The notes: generated by a model not told the origin, from the sequence alone. Shown: positions 16,775 to 25,756, numbered from the stretch's first letter. The stretch: 64,000 bases of DNA from Pseudomonas sp. CFBP13508 (GCF_005233515.1 NZ_QFZZ01000004.1:568644-632643); one strand, 5' to 3'. Program-made: numbers and translations.

Positions 16775-16788
16775 ACAGAAGGAGATCG

Positions 16789-16956
16789 ATGATGTTGACG
16801 CAAGAACAGACTAAAACCTGCACCGTTTGCGGTTACGAATACGATCCGGCGACCGGAGATCCGGAAAACGGAATTGCGCCCGGTACGGCCTGGCAAGACG
16901 TTCATGAAGACTGGCTATGCCCGGACTGCCAAATGCCCAAAGCAGATTTTGCCTGA
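16789..16956 (+). CDS. rubredoxin
   Basis: A 55-residue protein with the rubredoxin Fe(SCys)4 ligands C11, C14 (CTVCGY) and C44, C47 (LCPDCQ). It also has the family's [16 protein letters not shown] loop. The AAGGAG site at 16778-16783 fixes the ATG at 16789. It is the last gene of the homospermidine-synthase/diiron operon. Rubredoxins donate single electrons to diiron oxygenases such as AlkB, so it is the natural reductant for the two diiron proteins. The chromosome should have another rubredoxin beside its reductase, and no reductase gene is present here. Confidence 0.88.
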   Translation: MMLTQEQTKTCTVCGYEYDPATGDPENGIAPGTAWQDVHEDWLCPDCQMPKADFA

Positions 16957-17304
16957 TTGGCGCGATTAGCCGAGTGGCTCATCTGGCCCGTTGAATCTTT
17001 ACAGGCAGGCGAAACAGGCCTGTCTGAATCATGCTGGAACCTGCGGCATCAACCCAGGACATCGAGTCACGCAATTACAACGCCGCCGGTGCGGTCACCT
17101 CCAGATACAGCGACAACGCCACCACGCCGTCGGTCAGCACGTTGGTCAAACCCTGGGGCGACGGCTGCCTTTACTACGCCTGTGTTCAATGCTTGAGCCA
17201 AGGCGACATTGCTGGCTTTACCACTCACCAGTGACGCGATCTATACCGATCGCCAGTAAGCCAATCAGGTTAATACCCAAGAGCCGGGGCTGCACGGCTG
17301 AGCC
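16957..17304. other. non-coding stretch with probable degraded gene remnants
   Basis: Short open frames exist on both strands (for example plus 17031-17234, and a minus-strand reading containing a TDGVVALSLYLEV-like segment), but all are interrupted. None has a ribosome site or a family I recognise. The base composition is that of coding Pseudomonas DNA, so this is probably decayed sequence next to the border of the acquired operon. Confidence 0.4.
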
Positions 17305-17910
17305 TCAGAATCCTGCGGAAAACTTTACTGCCGCGGCCGCCCGCGTCGGCACATCCAGCGTACGCAACAACGAGGACACATGGATGCGTACCGTGAACGG
17401 GGAGATATCCAGTTCACGGGCGATTTCCTTGTTGGTTTTGCCTTGCGCGATCAAACGCAGCACGTCTTGTTGACGCGGCGTCAGCGTTGTCGCAGTTTCC
17501 AGCGGCAACAGGCCGGACGGCGCCGACTTCACCAGCACCTCACCATTGCGGATCGCCAGAATCGCCTGGCCGATTTCATCCGGCGCAATGTTCTTGCCGA
17601 TAAAACCGTCAATGCCCGCCGCCATGACTTCACTGATCAGCGCTTGATCGTCGACCATCGACACCACGATCAGCGTGGTGCGCGGCAATCGTTGGCGCAA
17701 GTCGGCGAGCTGGCTGATGCAGGTCAGCCCGGGAAAACGCAGATCGAGCATCAACGTGTCCGGCTCGTTACCCAGCGCCAACAGCCCCAGCACAGCGTCG
17801 AAGTCTCCGGCTTCTTCGGTATCCGCACTCGGCAGCAAGCGCTGCACAGTACGCAACATCGCTTCGCGAAACAGTGGGTGATCGTCGGCTATGATGATCC
17901 GGCACGTCAT
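17305..17910 (-). CDS. LuxR/NarL-type response regulator
   Basis: A 201-residue two-domain regulator. The receiver domain has the acidic pair in IIADDHPLF (~8-9), the phospho-acceptor Asp in [10 protein letters not shown] (~56) and a Ser/Lys switch. The C-terminal part [33 protein letters not shown] is a LuxR helix-turn-helix. It is divergent from the hybrid kinase gene, with starts about 110 bp apart, and the two probably form one signalling pair. The target genes are unknown. Confidence 0.88.
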   Translation of the reverse strand: MTCRIIIADDHPLFREAMLRTVQRLLPSADTEEAGDFDAVLGLLALGNEPDTLMLDLRFPGLTCISQLADLRQRLPRTTLIVVSMVDDQALISEVMAAGIDGFIGKNIAPDEIGQAILAIRNGEVLVKSAPSGLLPLETATTLTPRQQDVLRLIAQGKTNKEIARELDISPFTVRIHVSSLLRTLDVPTRAAAAVKFSAGF

Positions 17911-18023
17911 GATGCGACCCTCCCTGGGTCAGGCGTGATTCAAGGCCTGCACCTTAGCACTGGACGCGAAGGTTGCCTGTAGGCTGCTTCCGAAACTGCA
18001 ATTGCTGCACAAGGACGTTTCCC

Positions 18024-19631
18024 ATGAAGTTCGAGAAAAACACCGAACTCGACCAGGCCAACCTGCGCATCATCATCGCCGCCATCGCGGTGGTTTACAT
18101 GGTCGTACTGGTCTTTTTGCCGGGCCATCGCTTCGAGACCTACCTGCCGGTCATCACCTACATCAGTCTGTTCCTGCTGGCGTCGATCGTGTTTCGGCAA
18201 GCCATTGCGCGTTGGCCGGGGCATTACCCGGCGCGGCGGATTTTTGCCATGGTCCACGATTACACCGGTACCTGTTTTGGTCTGGTGATTGGCGGCGAGG
18301 CGGCGCTGCCGCTGTATGCGGTGATGGTCTGGGTCAACCTCGGCAACGGCATGCGCTACGGCTCGCGCTATCTGGCGATCGCCACCGGCCTGGCGCTTAC
18401 GGCGCTGCTGGTGGTCTATCGCCTGACGCCCTATTGGCAGGCGCAGCCGTTCATGGTGTTGATGCTGCTGATCACCAGCACGGTGATCCCGTTTTATGCG
18501 CACTTGCTGTTGGAGCGTACGCGCAAGGCGTCCGAAGAAGCGGTGGCGGCGAATCTGGAAAAGTCGCGCTTCCTCGCGCAGGCCAGTCATGACCTGCGTC
18601 AGCCGATACATTCGATCGGCTTGTTTACTGCCTGTCTGCGTGAGTCGCGCCTGGGCGAAGACGAGCGCCGGCTGGTGGATAACATCGATCGATCGCTGCT
18701 CAACGTCTCGCAGTTGTTCCGGTCGATTCTCGACCTTTACACCCTGGATAACGGTCGGGTCGAGGCGAAAATGCAAACGCTGAACCTCGGCGAATGGCTC
18801 GCGGACATAGTCCGCCAACATCAGGAAGCAGCGCGTTGGGCGGGCGTCGAGCTGCGCCTGCGACCGTGCACCTATTGGGTCAGAACCGACCCGGCGCTGC
18901 TGGCGACCATGGTGCAGAACGTGCTCTCCAACTGCTTCAAGTACGGCGCCCAGCGTCCGGTGTTGATCGGCGTGCGTAGACGCGGAGCAGGGCTGGCGAT
19001 CGTCATTTATGATTGCGGCAACGGCATCGCCGAAGAACATCTGCAGAAGGTCTTCGAGGAATTTTATCGCGTGCGGCAAGTGCGCGATAAAGACGTCGAA
19101 GGCGTGGGGCTGGGGCTGTCGATCATCAAGCGTCTGAGTGAACTGATCGGTCTGCAAGTGGCGCTGCGTTCAAAGTTGGGGCGCGGCACGGCGGTGACCC
19201 TTGGCGGTTTGCCGATCGTAGCGGCACCGCAGTCACTGGTTGTCCGCGGTGAAGCGCGGCAAGCGGGTTTGCTGACGGGGCTGAAAGTGTGCCTGGTGGA
19301 GGATGACCGCAACGTGTTGCTGGCAACTTCAGCATTGCTTGAACGCTGGGGCTGTGTGGTGCAGGCCGAGTGGTCTGCTGAAGATCTGCACACCGACTGC
19401 GACATCATCGTCGCCGACTATGACCTCGGCACCCACGCTACCGGCATCGAGTGCATCGATGAGGTGCGCAAGCAACGCGGCTGGGCAGTGCCGGCGATGA
19501 TCATCACCGGGCATGACGTCGAAAAGATCCAGGCTGCCTTGCACGATCGACAGATTGCGATTCTGTCGAAGCCGGTGCGTCCCGCCGAGTTGCGCGCAAC
19601 TCTGCGCGGGTTGCGCGACCGGCAGCTTTAG
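18024..19631 (+). CDS. membrane hybrid sensor histidine kinase with C-terminal receiver
   Basis: A 535-residue protein. The N-terminal ~170 residues form five to six membrane helices without a large periplasmic domain. The dimerisation/phosphoacceptor segment is SRFLAQASHDLRQPIHS, with the His at about residue 191. The ATPase domain shows NVLSNCFKYG and GVGLGLSI boxes, and a receiver domain follows (KVCLVEDDRN, VADYDLGT). This matches a family of Pseudomonas kinases paired with LuxR-type regulators. The start at ATG 18024 gives a sensible cytoplasmic N-terminus. The signal is unknown and may be sensed within the membrane. Confidence 0.88.
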   Translation: MKFEKNTELDQANLRIIIAAIAVVYMVVLVFLPGHRFETYLPVITYISLFLLASIVFRQAIARWPGHYPARRIFAMVHDYTGTCFGLVIGGEAALPLYAVMVWVNLGNGMRYGSRYLAIATGLALTALLVVYRLTPYWQAQPFMVLMLLITSTVIPFYAHLLLERTRKASEEAVAANLEKSRFLAQASHDLRQPIHSIGLFTACLRESRLGEDERRLVDNIDRSLLNVSQLFRSILDLYTLDNGRVEAKMQTLNLGEWLADIVRQHQEAARWAGVELRLRPCTYWVRTDPALLATMVQNVLSNCFKYGAQRPVLIGVRRRGAGLAIVIYDCGNGIAEEHLQKVFEEFYRVRQVRDKDVEGVGLGLSIIKRLSELIGLQVALRSKLGRGTAVTLGGLPIVAAPQSLVVRGEARQAGLLTGLKVCLVEDDRNVLLATSALLERWGCVVQAEWSAEDLHTDCDIIVADYDLGTHATGIECIDEVRKQRGWAVPAMIITGHDVEKIQAALHDRQIAILSKPVRPAELRATLRGLRDRQL

Positions 19632-19650
19632 CGTCGAAATAATCGAGCTG

Positions 19651-19959
19651 TCATCGCTTGCAGAGGTAGTCCTGAGTAATGGTGGTTTGCAGGCAATTGA
19701 ACTTGCCCATGGTGCGGCAGATGTTTTTTTCCGAGCCGGTGATCTCGGCAGTTTTATAGCCCCACGTTTTGCAGCGTTGCTCGGCGATAGTCAGGCCTTG
19801 CTCGGCGTTGGTCTGGCCGCTTTCGAATTGGCCCAGTTCATAAGAGACCTGGACGACGCCATCGGTTTTGCTACCGCCGGTGGCTTCCCATTGTTTCGGC
19901 GTGGCGCAGCCAGTAAGGAAAAGTGCGCTAAGGGTGAGTGTTGCGATCAGGGATTTCAT
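19651..19959 (-). CDS. YecR-like lipoprotein
   Basis: A 102-residue protein with a lipoprotein signal (residues 1-17) ending in the lipobox LTGC at Cys18. The core reads PKQWEATGGSKTDGVVQVSYE and has several Cys in the C-terminal half (RCKTWGY, NICRTMG, FNCLQTT), as in the YecR lipoprotein family. No function is established. It is convergent with the kinase gene and has no other partner. Confidence 0.75.
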   Translation of the reverse strand: MKSLIATLTLSALFLTGCATPKQWEATGGSKTDGVVQVSYELGQFESGQTNAEQGLTIAEQRCKTWGYKTAEITGSEKNICRTMGKFNCLQTTITQDYLCKR

Positions 19960-20159
19960 GAGTGTTTCTTCCTTGGTGTCGTTCTAAATTGCGGGCACAA
20001 CGATCCCGCGCGCTGCGAACGGGCAACGATGGGAGCGTCTTGAGGGTGCAGGGAATATAGCGCCGAGGGGGCGAAGGGTCGACTAGCACAAATGTACTAG
20101 TGCAACGTCGGGCGACTCGAATGAGGCGCCCGCCATTGAGGTATTACACCGGCGCGGTG

Positions 20160-20229
20160 CTAGATTTTCGCCAGTGCCTGCGCCAGGTCGGCACGCAGGT
20201 CTTCGACCCCGACCGAAAGCCGCACACCG
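20160..20229 (-). pseudogene. 3' tail of a trans-sulfuration enzyme gene
   Basis: Read on the minus strand, these bases encode VRLSVGVEDLRADLAQALAKI followed by TAG. The tail closely resembles the end of the cystathionine gamma-lyase-like gene at 22846-24018, but lacks three codons and differs in its last residues. It therefore comes from a paralogue and not from a recent copy. The rest of the gene is missing. It abuts a BASS transporter fragment. Confidence 0.65.
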
Positions 20230-20235
20230 CTGCTC

Positions 20236-20514
20236 TTGACGCTGCTGCTCAATGTCCTCGGCGACGGCGGCGCGACCCTCGACGCGATCGTCAATCACGA
20301 AGACCGCACCACCATTCTGTTCTGCGGCTCGAAAAAGAGCGTGGCCACCGGGGAACCGATGGCGCAGGTGTTGTTTGCCGGCAGCACTATCGGCGTGCTG
20401 ATTTTGACGCTGATGCTGTTCCATCAGATTCAGTTGATGGTCTGCTCGGTACTGGCGCAGTGTTATGCGAAACGGCCGGAGCCGGGTCGGATCTGATGGC
20501 GCAGGTTGACCCAT
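20236..20514 (+). pseudogene. internally deleted fragment of a BASS-family transporter gene
   Basis: The sequence matches the 3' part of the BASS gene at 12147-13154: TLLLNVLGDGGATLDAIV, then a jump of about 280 bp that stays in frame, then EDRTTILFCGSKKSVATG to the end. The frame stops at 20494-20496, slightly early, while nucleotide similarity continues to the old stop near 20514. Transport is impossible without the other helices. It is a remnant of a paralogue. Confidence 0.75.
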
Positions 20515-20685
20515 AACCCTTTTCAGTTCCGGACAAGATGCCATGCATAGCGGCAGACGGCGAAATCAATCAGATGCCGCGTGCGATGCCTTGAACGAAA
20601 GTGGCTTGCAGACCGTTGATCGGCCATTATCCTGCTCGGAAAGTTGTGGCTGCCAGTGCCACTGATATCAAAGGGATCTGGTCGA

Positions 20686-21648
20686 ATGCTGGAAGAAAAA
20701 AAGAAGGACGCGATTTTTATTTCTTACGCGTGGGGCGGGCCGCTGGAGCACAAAGAGTGGTTACGCCAGCGCATCATTAAGCCTTTGGACTGGAAATATC
20801 GCGTGTTCTGGGATCGGGACAGTATCGGTTTCGGTGAGTCGATCGACAAAACTATTGCCCAAGCGCTGGGGCAACGCCCTGTCAGCGTGTTCTGCATCTG
20901 TGACAGCGACTACCTCGTCGCGGCACAACGGGTCAATTCAGGCTTATATCGGGAACTCCAGATGCTGACGCAAATCGCTGACCATGACGGCGTCAGGATA
21001 ATTCCGGTGATTTTCGATGCTGACAGCGCGGCGGACTTGCCCGAGCCGCTGGCAGGCAGGGCGTATCTGAATATTCACCCGCTGCTTGAACGCGGCCTGG
21101 ATTTGAGCACCGTATTGCTGGGTGTAGCTGAAGGCGCGACACAGGCACAAGTGAACACTTACATGGCCGGAAGGCTCAGGGCTAATGACCTGCGTCAGCG
21201 CGCCGTTCACTATTTTAGCCGACAGAAAATGGAGCTCTGGGGGAATGCACTCACTCATGAGGTGCGGGTATGTCAAGCCGGAAGGCCTCCGCGTTTGCTG
21301 CTCCCCGCGCAGTGGATGTGCGACAGCGACGAGTGGGGGTTCATGCTCGATGACGATAATCCCACGTACTGCCCTTCGAAGGGACGCTGGCATTGGGATT
21401 ATTCCAGCCCGTCCCGGGGCATGCGTGCTCTGGGGACAGCGACCATTTCGGCTTTTTTCCCGGATCGAAAGGCTCCGGACGATCAAGTTATGTTTGCAAC
21501 GGCAGGTGCTGTTCTAGCCCGAAGCGTATTCGCCATGACCTACAAGACCGAGGCTTTCAATCTCGCACCTGCCGAGTTGATCAATCTCATGATCAATGAC
21601 GCCGAAGGCTATGCCGCGCTGGAGCACCTGTTGCCCCCAGCTACATAA
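20686..21648 (+). CDS. TIR-domain protein
   Basis: A 320-residue protein with an N-terminal TIR/SEFIR-type domain (residues 8-165): DAIFISYAWGG (8-18), RVFWDRDSIGFGESI (39-53), then SDYLVAAQRVNSGLYREL (74-91). In the last segment Glu90 sits where catalytic TIR NADases carry their Glu. The C-terminal ~150 residues (rich in Trp and Tyr) match nothing I know. Bacterial TIR proteins act as NAD-cleaving or signal-producing enzymes in antiphage defence. The convergent neighbour encodes a membrane protein, and the pair sits among gene remnants, consistent with an accessory island. The start MLEEKKK is chosen over an upstream ATG because residues before it look untranslated. Confidence 0.72.
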   Translation: MLEEKKKDAIFISYAWGGPLEHKEWLRQRIIKPLDWKYRVFWDRDSIGFGESIDKTIAQALGQRPVSVFCICDSDYLVAAQRVNSGLYRELQMLTQIADHDGVRIIPVIFDADSAADLPEPLAGRAYLNIHPLLERGLDLSTVLLGVAEGATQAQVNTYMAGRLRANDLRQRAVHYFSRQKMELWGNALTHEVRVCQAGRPPRLLLPAQWMCDSDEWGFMLDDDNPTYCPSKGRWHWDYSSPSRGMRALGTATISAFFPDRKAPDDQVMFATAGAVLARSVFAMTYKTEAFNLAPAELINLMINDAEGYAALEHLLPPAT

Positions 21649-21659
21649 CCTCTCGCCCG

Positions 21660-22304
21660 CTACTGTACAGGCAGCCCGTGCTGTTGAGTGCTGCTTGCCG
21701 GAGGGGCGGATAATGTTGACTGGGCGCTCGTTGCTGCAGGCGGCAAGGGTGAATTTAGGGACACCAATGGATATACGGCAAAAGCGAGGCCGAGAATGCC
21801 GACGAAGAACCCGCCGGTGGTGTAGTACTTCTGCTGCCTTTTCTCTTTATCATTTACGGAGAGCAGTTCACGTATTTGGTCGGCTAACGGTTCCATGGAC
21901 TGCGCAGGGGTCGTCAACTGCTCCCGCAGACGCTCGAGGTGGATTCTGATTTCCTTGGGCATGCCTTCGAAAGGTTCCGTCTCTTTCATCTGTTTGATAT
22001 AGCTCTCCACCAGATCCCGATGAGATGCCAACTCGGTGTTCCGGCCCGTTAGTATTTCCCTGAGCAGTCGTTGAAGAATCCAGTAGATGCGCTCATTCCT
22101 GACCTGACGAGAAGCGGCAATCTGCAAGATTTGCGGCCATGAAGGCTGACTGATTTTGATGGCCAGGATCAAGTCCACTTCAAACTCCTTTTCCCATTTT
22201 GATTTGAAATATTCTTCAAGTGCAGACGTCAGGATCCAGGCAAGAAACATGAATGCACAAATGAGGAGGGCGAAAGCTATAGTGATTGCTATCCAGTCTG
22301 GCAT
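21660..22304 (-). CDS. hypothetical two-helix membrane protein
   Basis: A 214-residue protein with one membrane helix at the N-terminus (about 5-28) and a second near residues 163-183, separated by a charged, mostly helical cytoplasmic region. The C-terminal tail is rich in Ala, Ser and Pro. No family is recognised. It converges on the TIR gene with 11 bp between stop codons. Low G+C relative to the core genes suggests an accessory origin. Any functional tie to the TIR protein is speculative. Confidence 0.6.
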   Translation of the reverse strand: MPDWIAITIAFALLICAFMFLAWILTSALEEYFKSKWEKEFEVDLILAIKISQPSWPQILQIAASRQVRNERIYWILQRLLREILTGRNTELASHRDLVESYIKQMKETEPFEGMPKEIRIHLERLREQLTTPAQSMEPLADQIRELLSVNDKEKRQQKYYTTGGFFVGILGLAFAVYPLVSLNSPLPPAATSAQSTLSAPPASSTQQHGLPVQ

Positions 22305-22615
22305 TAACGTTCCATTTTTTTCATTGCGTAGGTAAAAGTGGTTTAGAGCTCGAAGTAGAGTTGGATCAGCGTTGCCGACCAGCCGAATCTATCACACGGG
22401 CACTTGATTCTGCCCGGCAGCAAGGCAAAGCGCCATCGTCTACCCCGCACGGTGAAAAGTGGCTGCTGGTGGAAACAGTGGATGGGAAAGATTTGAGACA
22501 GGCAAATTGGGCGTTGGCTGCTATGCAGTCGTCGTTGACAGCCTATCAGCCTAAAAAAGCCTGTGCGATTGGTAGCTTTGTTAGGCTCAAAGATTTAGGT
22601 GAAGATGCAGACTGA
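22286..22615 (+). CDS. short hypothetical reading frame, perhaps a gene remnant
   Basis: Residues from about 17 on (VGKSGLELEVELDQRC... GEKWLLVETVDGKDLRQANWAL) have coding-like composition, with a TGA at 22613-22615. The only ATG overlaps the start of the divergent membrane protein gene and there is no ribosome site. It may be the tail of a lost gene. No family is recognised. The following 22616-22800 contains nothing I can support as coding. Confidence 0.3.
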   Translation: MLSSLALTFHFFHCVGKSGLELEVELDQRCRPAESITRALDSARQQGKAPSSTPHGEKWLLVETVDGKDLRQANWALAAMQSSLTAYQPKKACAIGSFVRLKDLGEDAD

Positions 22616-22803
22616 TGCGCAATCGGCTAGCTAGGGACCGTGGGGACGCTCCAAAAAACACACGGTTAGAAAGAACTCCGTGCTGGATCCAGCCCTTACG
22701 CCGTGTAAAACAGCCGAGGCCGTACTTTTTCAATTTGGCCCACTACTCTGAGAAGCTCGGTCAACCTTGGAAGCCAGAAATCAGTACTGGCCGCCTAGTC
22801 GAA

Positions 22804-22841
22804 CGATAAAGCCCGCCTTGTGCGGGCTTTATCGTTTTTGT
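22804..22841. terminator. rho-independent terminator
   Basis: CGATAAAGCCCGC, loop CTTG, TGCGGGCTTTATCG then TTTTTG. The stem is symmetrical enough to act for the convergent cystathionine gamma-lyase-like gene ending at 22846 as well. Confidence 0.8.
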
Positions 22842-22845
22842 AACG

Positions 22846-24018
22846 TCAGATCGATCGTAGTGCCTGTGCCAGGTCGGCACGCAGGTCTTCAACATCCTCA
22901 ACCCCCACCGACAACCGCACCAGCCCATCACCAATCCCCAGCTTTGCGCGGGTTTCCGGTGGAATCGTCGCGTGGGTCATGATCGCAGGGTGCTCGATCA
23001 GGCTTTCCACACCGCCCAGACTTTCCGCCAATGCGAAGATCTGCACGTTTTCCAGAAACCGCCGTGCGCCGGCCAGGTCGCTGTTCAGATCAACAGAAAT
23101 CATCCCGCCAAAACCACGCATCTGCCGCTTGGCCAGTGCGTGCTGTGGATGCGAGGGCAGGCCCGGATAGTAGACGCGTTTGACCTGCGGTTGCTGCTCC
23201 AGCCACTGCGCCAGGTCCAGGGCGTTGCTGCAATGGCGCTCCATGCGCAGCGCCAGGGTCTTCACCCCGCGCAAGGTCAGGAACGCATCGAACGGCCCGG
23301 AAATCGCGCCGACGGCGTTCTGCAGGAAACCGAGTTTTTCCGCCAGTTCGGCGTTCTGCCCGACCACGGCAATGCCGCCGATCACGTCGGAGTGGCCGTT
23401 GAGGTACTTGGTGGTCGAGTGCAGGACGATGTCGAAACCCAGCTCCAGCGGGCGCTGGATGTAGGGGCTGGCGAAAGTATTATCGGCGACGCAGATGATC
23501 CCGCGCGCACGGCAGATGCGCGCGATCGCGGCCAGATCCGACAGGCTCAGCAGTGGGTTGGTCGGCGTTTCGACCATGACCATGCGCGTGTCGTCCTGCA
23601 GCGAGGCTTCGAACGCCGACAGATCGGTCAGGTCGACGAAGCTGAAACGATGCCCGGCGCTGCGCTGACGAACCTTGTCGAACAGGCGGAATGTGCCGCC
23701 GTACAGGTCATTGCCGGAAACGATGTGCGAGCCGGCATCGAGCAGTTCCAGCACCGTGGAAATCGCCGCCAGGCCTGAGGCGAAGGCGAAGGCGCGAGTG
23801 CCGCCTTCGAGATCGGCGACGCAGCGTTCCAGGGCAAAGCGCGTCGGGTTGTGTGAGCGGCCGTAGTCGAAACCCTTGTGCACACCGGGGCTGTCTTGCA
23901 GGTAAGTGGAGTTGGCATAGATCGGCGGCATCAGCGCGCCGGTGGTCGGGTCCGGCTTTTGCCCGGCGTGGATCACCCGCGTGGCGAAGCCTTGGGATTT
24001 ATCGTCGTGCTGACTCAT
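22846..24018 (-). CDS. cystathionine gamma-lyase/synthase-type PLP enzyme
   Basis: A 390-residue enzyme of the Cys/Met metabolism PLP family. The cofactor lysine is K204 in HSTTKYLNGHSD. The phosphate-binding segment is FASGLAAIST (79-88), and YGRSHNPTR (52-60) supplies the neighbouring subunit's Tyr/Arg. Its start overlaps the stop of the cystathionine beta-synthase gene by four bases. This order matches the CBS/CGL pair of pseudomonads that converts homocysteine to cysteine by reverse trans-sulfuration. Sequence alone does not separate gamma-lyase from gamma-synthase; the pairing favours lyase. Confidence 0.88.
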   Translation of the reverse strand: MSQHDDKSQGFATRVIHAGQKPDPTTGALMPPIYANSTYLQDSPGVHKGFDYGRSHNPTRFALERCVADLEGGTRAFAFASGLAAISTVLELLDAGSHIVSGNDLYGGTFRLFDKVRQRSAGHRFSFVDLTDLSAFEASLQDDTRMVMVETPTNPLLSLSDLAAIARICRARGIICVADNTFASPYIQRPLELGFDIVLHSTTKYLNGHSDVIGGIAVVGQNAELAEKLGFLQNAVGAISGPFDAFLTLRGVKTLALRMERHCSNALDLAQWLEQQPQVKRVYYPGLPSHPQHALAKRQMRGFGGMISVDLNSDLAGARRFLENVQIFALAESLGGVESLIEHPAIMTHATIPPETRAKLGIGDGLVRLSVGVEDVEDLRADLAQALRSI

Positions 24019-25391
24019 GCAAGGGATCTCCGTAATTGGTTGAGCATGTCGGTGCGGGTGATCAGGCCATGGAAGCCGGAGGCGTCGGCGATGATCGCGA
24101 CGAGGCCACGGCTGAGCACCGATTCCAGCTCGGCCAGGCTCGCAGTCGGGGCGAGGGTTTGCAGTTTGTCGGTCATCACACTCGACACCGACTGGCTGAA
24201 ACGTGCGGCGTCTTCGTGCACGCCGAGGAGGATGTCGGACTCATCGATCACGCCCACCAGTTGCTTGCCTTCGACCAGCACCGGCAGTTGCGAAACGTCC
24301 GCCAGGCGCATGCGCTGGAACGCTGTGAGCAGGGTGTCGTCCGGGCCGACGCTGATCACTCGACCATCCTCGAAACGCCGTGCGATCAAGTCGCGCAGGT
24401 CGCCATAGCCTTTGCGTTGCAACAGGCCTTGATCGGTCATCCACTGGTCGTTGTAGACCTTCGACAGGTAGCGCGTGCCGGTGTCGCAGACGAAGCTGAC
24501 CACGCGTTTCGGCTCGGTCTGTTCGCGGCAATAACGTAGCGCGGCGGCGAACAGGGTGCCGGTCGATGATCCGCCGAGAATGCCTTCGGCCTTGAGCAAC
24601 TGGCGCGCGTGATCGAAGCTTTCTGCATCGCTGATCGAATAGGCGTGGCGCACGCTGGACAGGTCAGTGATCGACGGAATGAAGTCTTCGCCGATACCCT
24701 CGACCGCCCACGAGCCGGGCGTCGGCAAGGTGCCGTCGCGGCTGTATTGCGCCATCACCGAGCCGATCGGGTCGGCGAGGACCATTTCCAGATTCGGTTG
24801 CACACGTTTGAAGAAACGACTCAATCCGGTCAGGGTTCCGGCCGAACCGACGCCGACGACGATGGCGTCCAGATCATGTTCGGTCTGCGCCCAGATCTCT
24901 GGGGCGGTGCTGCATTCATGGGCCAGCGGGTTGGCGGGATTGTTGAATTGGTCGGCGAAAAACGCGCCGGGAATGTCCTTGGCCAAGCGGGCGGCGACGT
25001 CCTGGTAATACTCGGGATGGCCCTTGCCGACATCGGAGCGGGTGATGTGCACTTCGGCGCCCATGGCCTTCAAGTGCAGGACCTTCTCGGTGGACATCTT
25101 GTCCGGCACCACCAGCACCACACGATAGCCTTTGGCGCGGCCGACCAGCGCCAGACCCAGACCGGTATTGCCGGCAGTGGCCTCGACAATCGTCCCGCCC
25201 GGTTGCAGGCGACCGTCACGTTCAGCAGCGTCGATCATCGCCAGACCGATACGGTCCTTGATCGAGCCGCCGGGGTTCTGCGATTCGAGTTTGAGAAACA
25301 GCGTGCAGGGTCCGGTATCGAAGCGGGTGACCTGAACCAGCGGAGTATTGCCTATCAGCCCAAGCACGGCAGGGCGTGATTCCTTCGACAT
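24015..25391 (-). CDS. cystathionine beta-synthase
   Basis: A 458-residue enzyme. The PLP domain (residues 1-310) carries LGLIGNTPLV, the cofactor lysine K45 in GGSIKDR, and GTGGT-like GSAGTLTGL. The C-terminal ~130 residues contain two CBS repeats (RVISVGPDDTLLTAFQRM and LQTLAPTASLAELESVL) that may bind an adenosyl ligand. There is no heme-binding N-terminal extension. It condenses homocysteine and serine (or O-acetylserine) into cystathionine for the downstream gamma-lyase. The two genes overlap and form an operon. Confidence 0.92.
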   Translation of the reverse strand: MSKESRPAVLGLIGNTPLVQVTRFDTGPCTLFLKLESQNPGGSIKDRIGLAMIDAAERDGRLQPGGTIVEATAGNTGLGLALVGRAKGYRVVLVVPDKMSTEKVLHLKAMGAEVHITRSDVGKGHPEYYQDVAARLAKDIPGAFFADQFNNPANPLAHECSTAPEIWAQTEHDLDAIVVGVGSAGTLTGLSRFFKRVQPNLEMVLADPIGSVMAQYSRDGTLPTPGSWAVEGIGEDFIPSITDLSSVRHAYSISDAESFDHARQLLKAEGILGGSSTGTLFAAALRYCREQTEPKRVVSFVCDTGTRYLSKVYNDQWMTDQGLLQRKGYGDLRDLIARRFEDGRVISVGPDDTLLTAFQRMRLADVSQLPVLVEGKQLVGVIDESDILLGVHEDAARFSQSVSSVMTDKLQTLAPTASLAELESVLSRGLVAIIADASGFHGLITRTDMLNQLRRSLA

Positions 25392-25756
25392 TTCTTCACC
25401 TCTTTATGGTGTTGATCGCGTTCCGATCGCGGGGAAAAGACTCGCGTGCAAATTAGGCGCAGACATCTTCTCTCGCAACCTTTAATCCTTGGAAAATCCA
25501 GCCATTTGGATCTAACGATAGAACGAAAACCGGTTTGTCGCCCTGAGGCGTTCTGATCGTTCCCACGCTCCGCGTAGGAATGCAGGCGGGGACGCCCTGC
25601 GTCTCTACGGGCTGAAGATCGCAGCCTTCGGCAGCTCCTACACGGCCGTCTTTACATGAGTAGAACTTGTGATGATCAAGAGTTTATTGAGTTTGTTTCA
25701 TCAGGCCTCGTTCCTGACAATACCCGCCATCGAATAAGCACCTGGAGTTGTTTGTC
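25392..25756. repeat. intergenic region with two short dispersed repeats
   Basis: This gap separates the divergent CBS and metE genes and contains both promoters. At 25556-25610 lies a GTTCCCACGCTCCGCGTAGG-type repeat and at 25613-25651 a single unit of the GCAGCCTTCGGCAGCTCCTA repeat, both seen again at 56607-56673. No riboswitch structure was recognised before metE. Confidence 0.65.

Noticed and set aside
22615..22809. 64-codon plus-strand frame after the remnant at 22286-22615
   Set aside because: Composition is not coding-like, the stop runs into a terminator, and no similarity is recognised.
20160..22920. Possible attachment-site duplication flanking the TIR pocket (similar tails at 20160-20229 and 22846-22920)
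   Set aside because: The two tails differ by a three-codon gap and several bases and there is no integrase, so they are remnants of paralogues and not recent att repeats.
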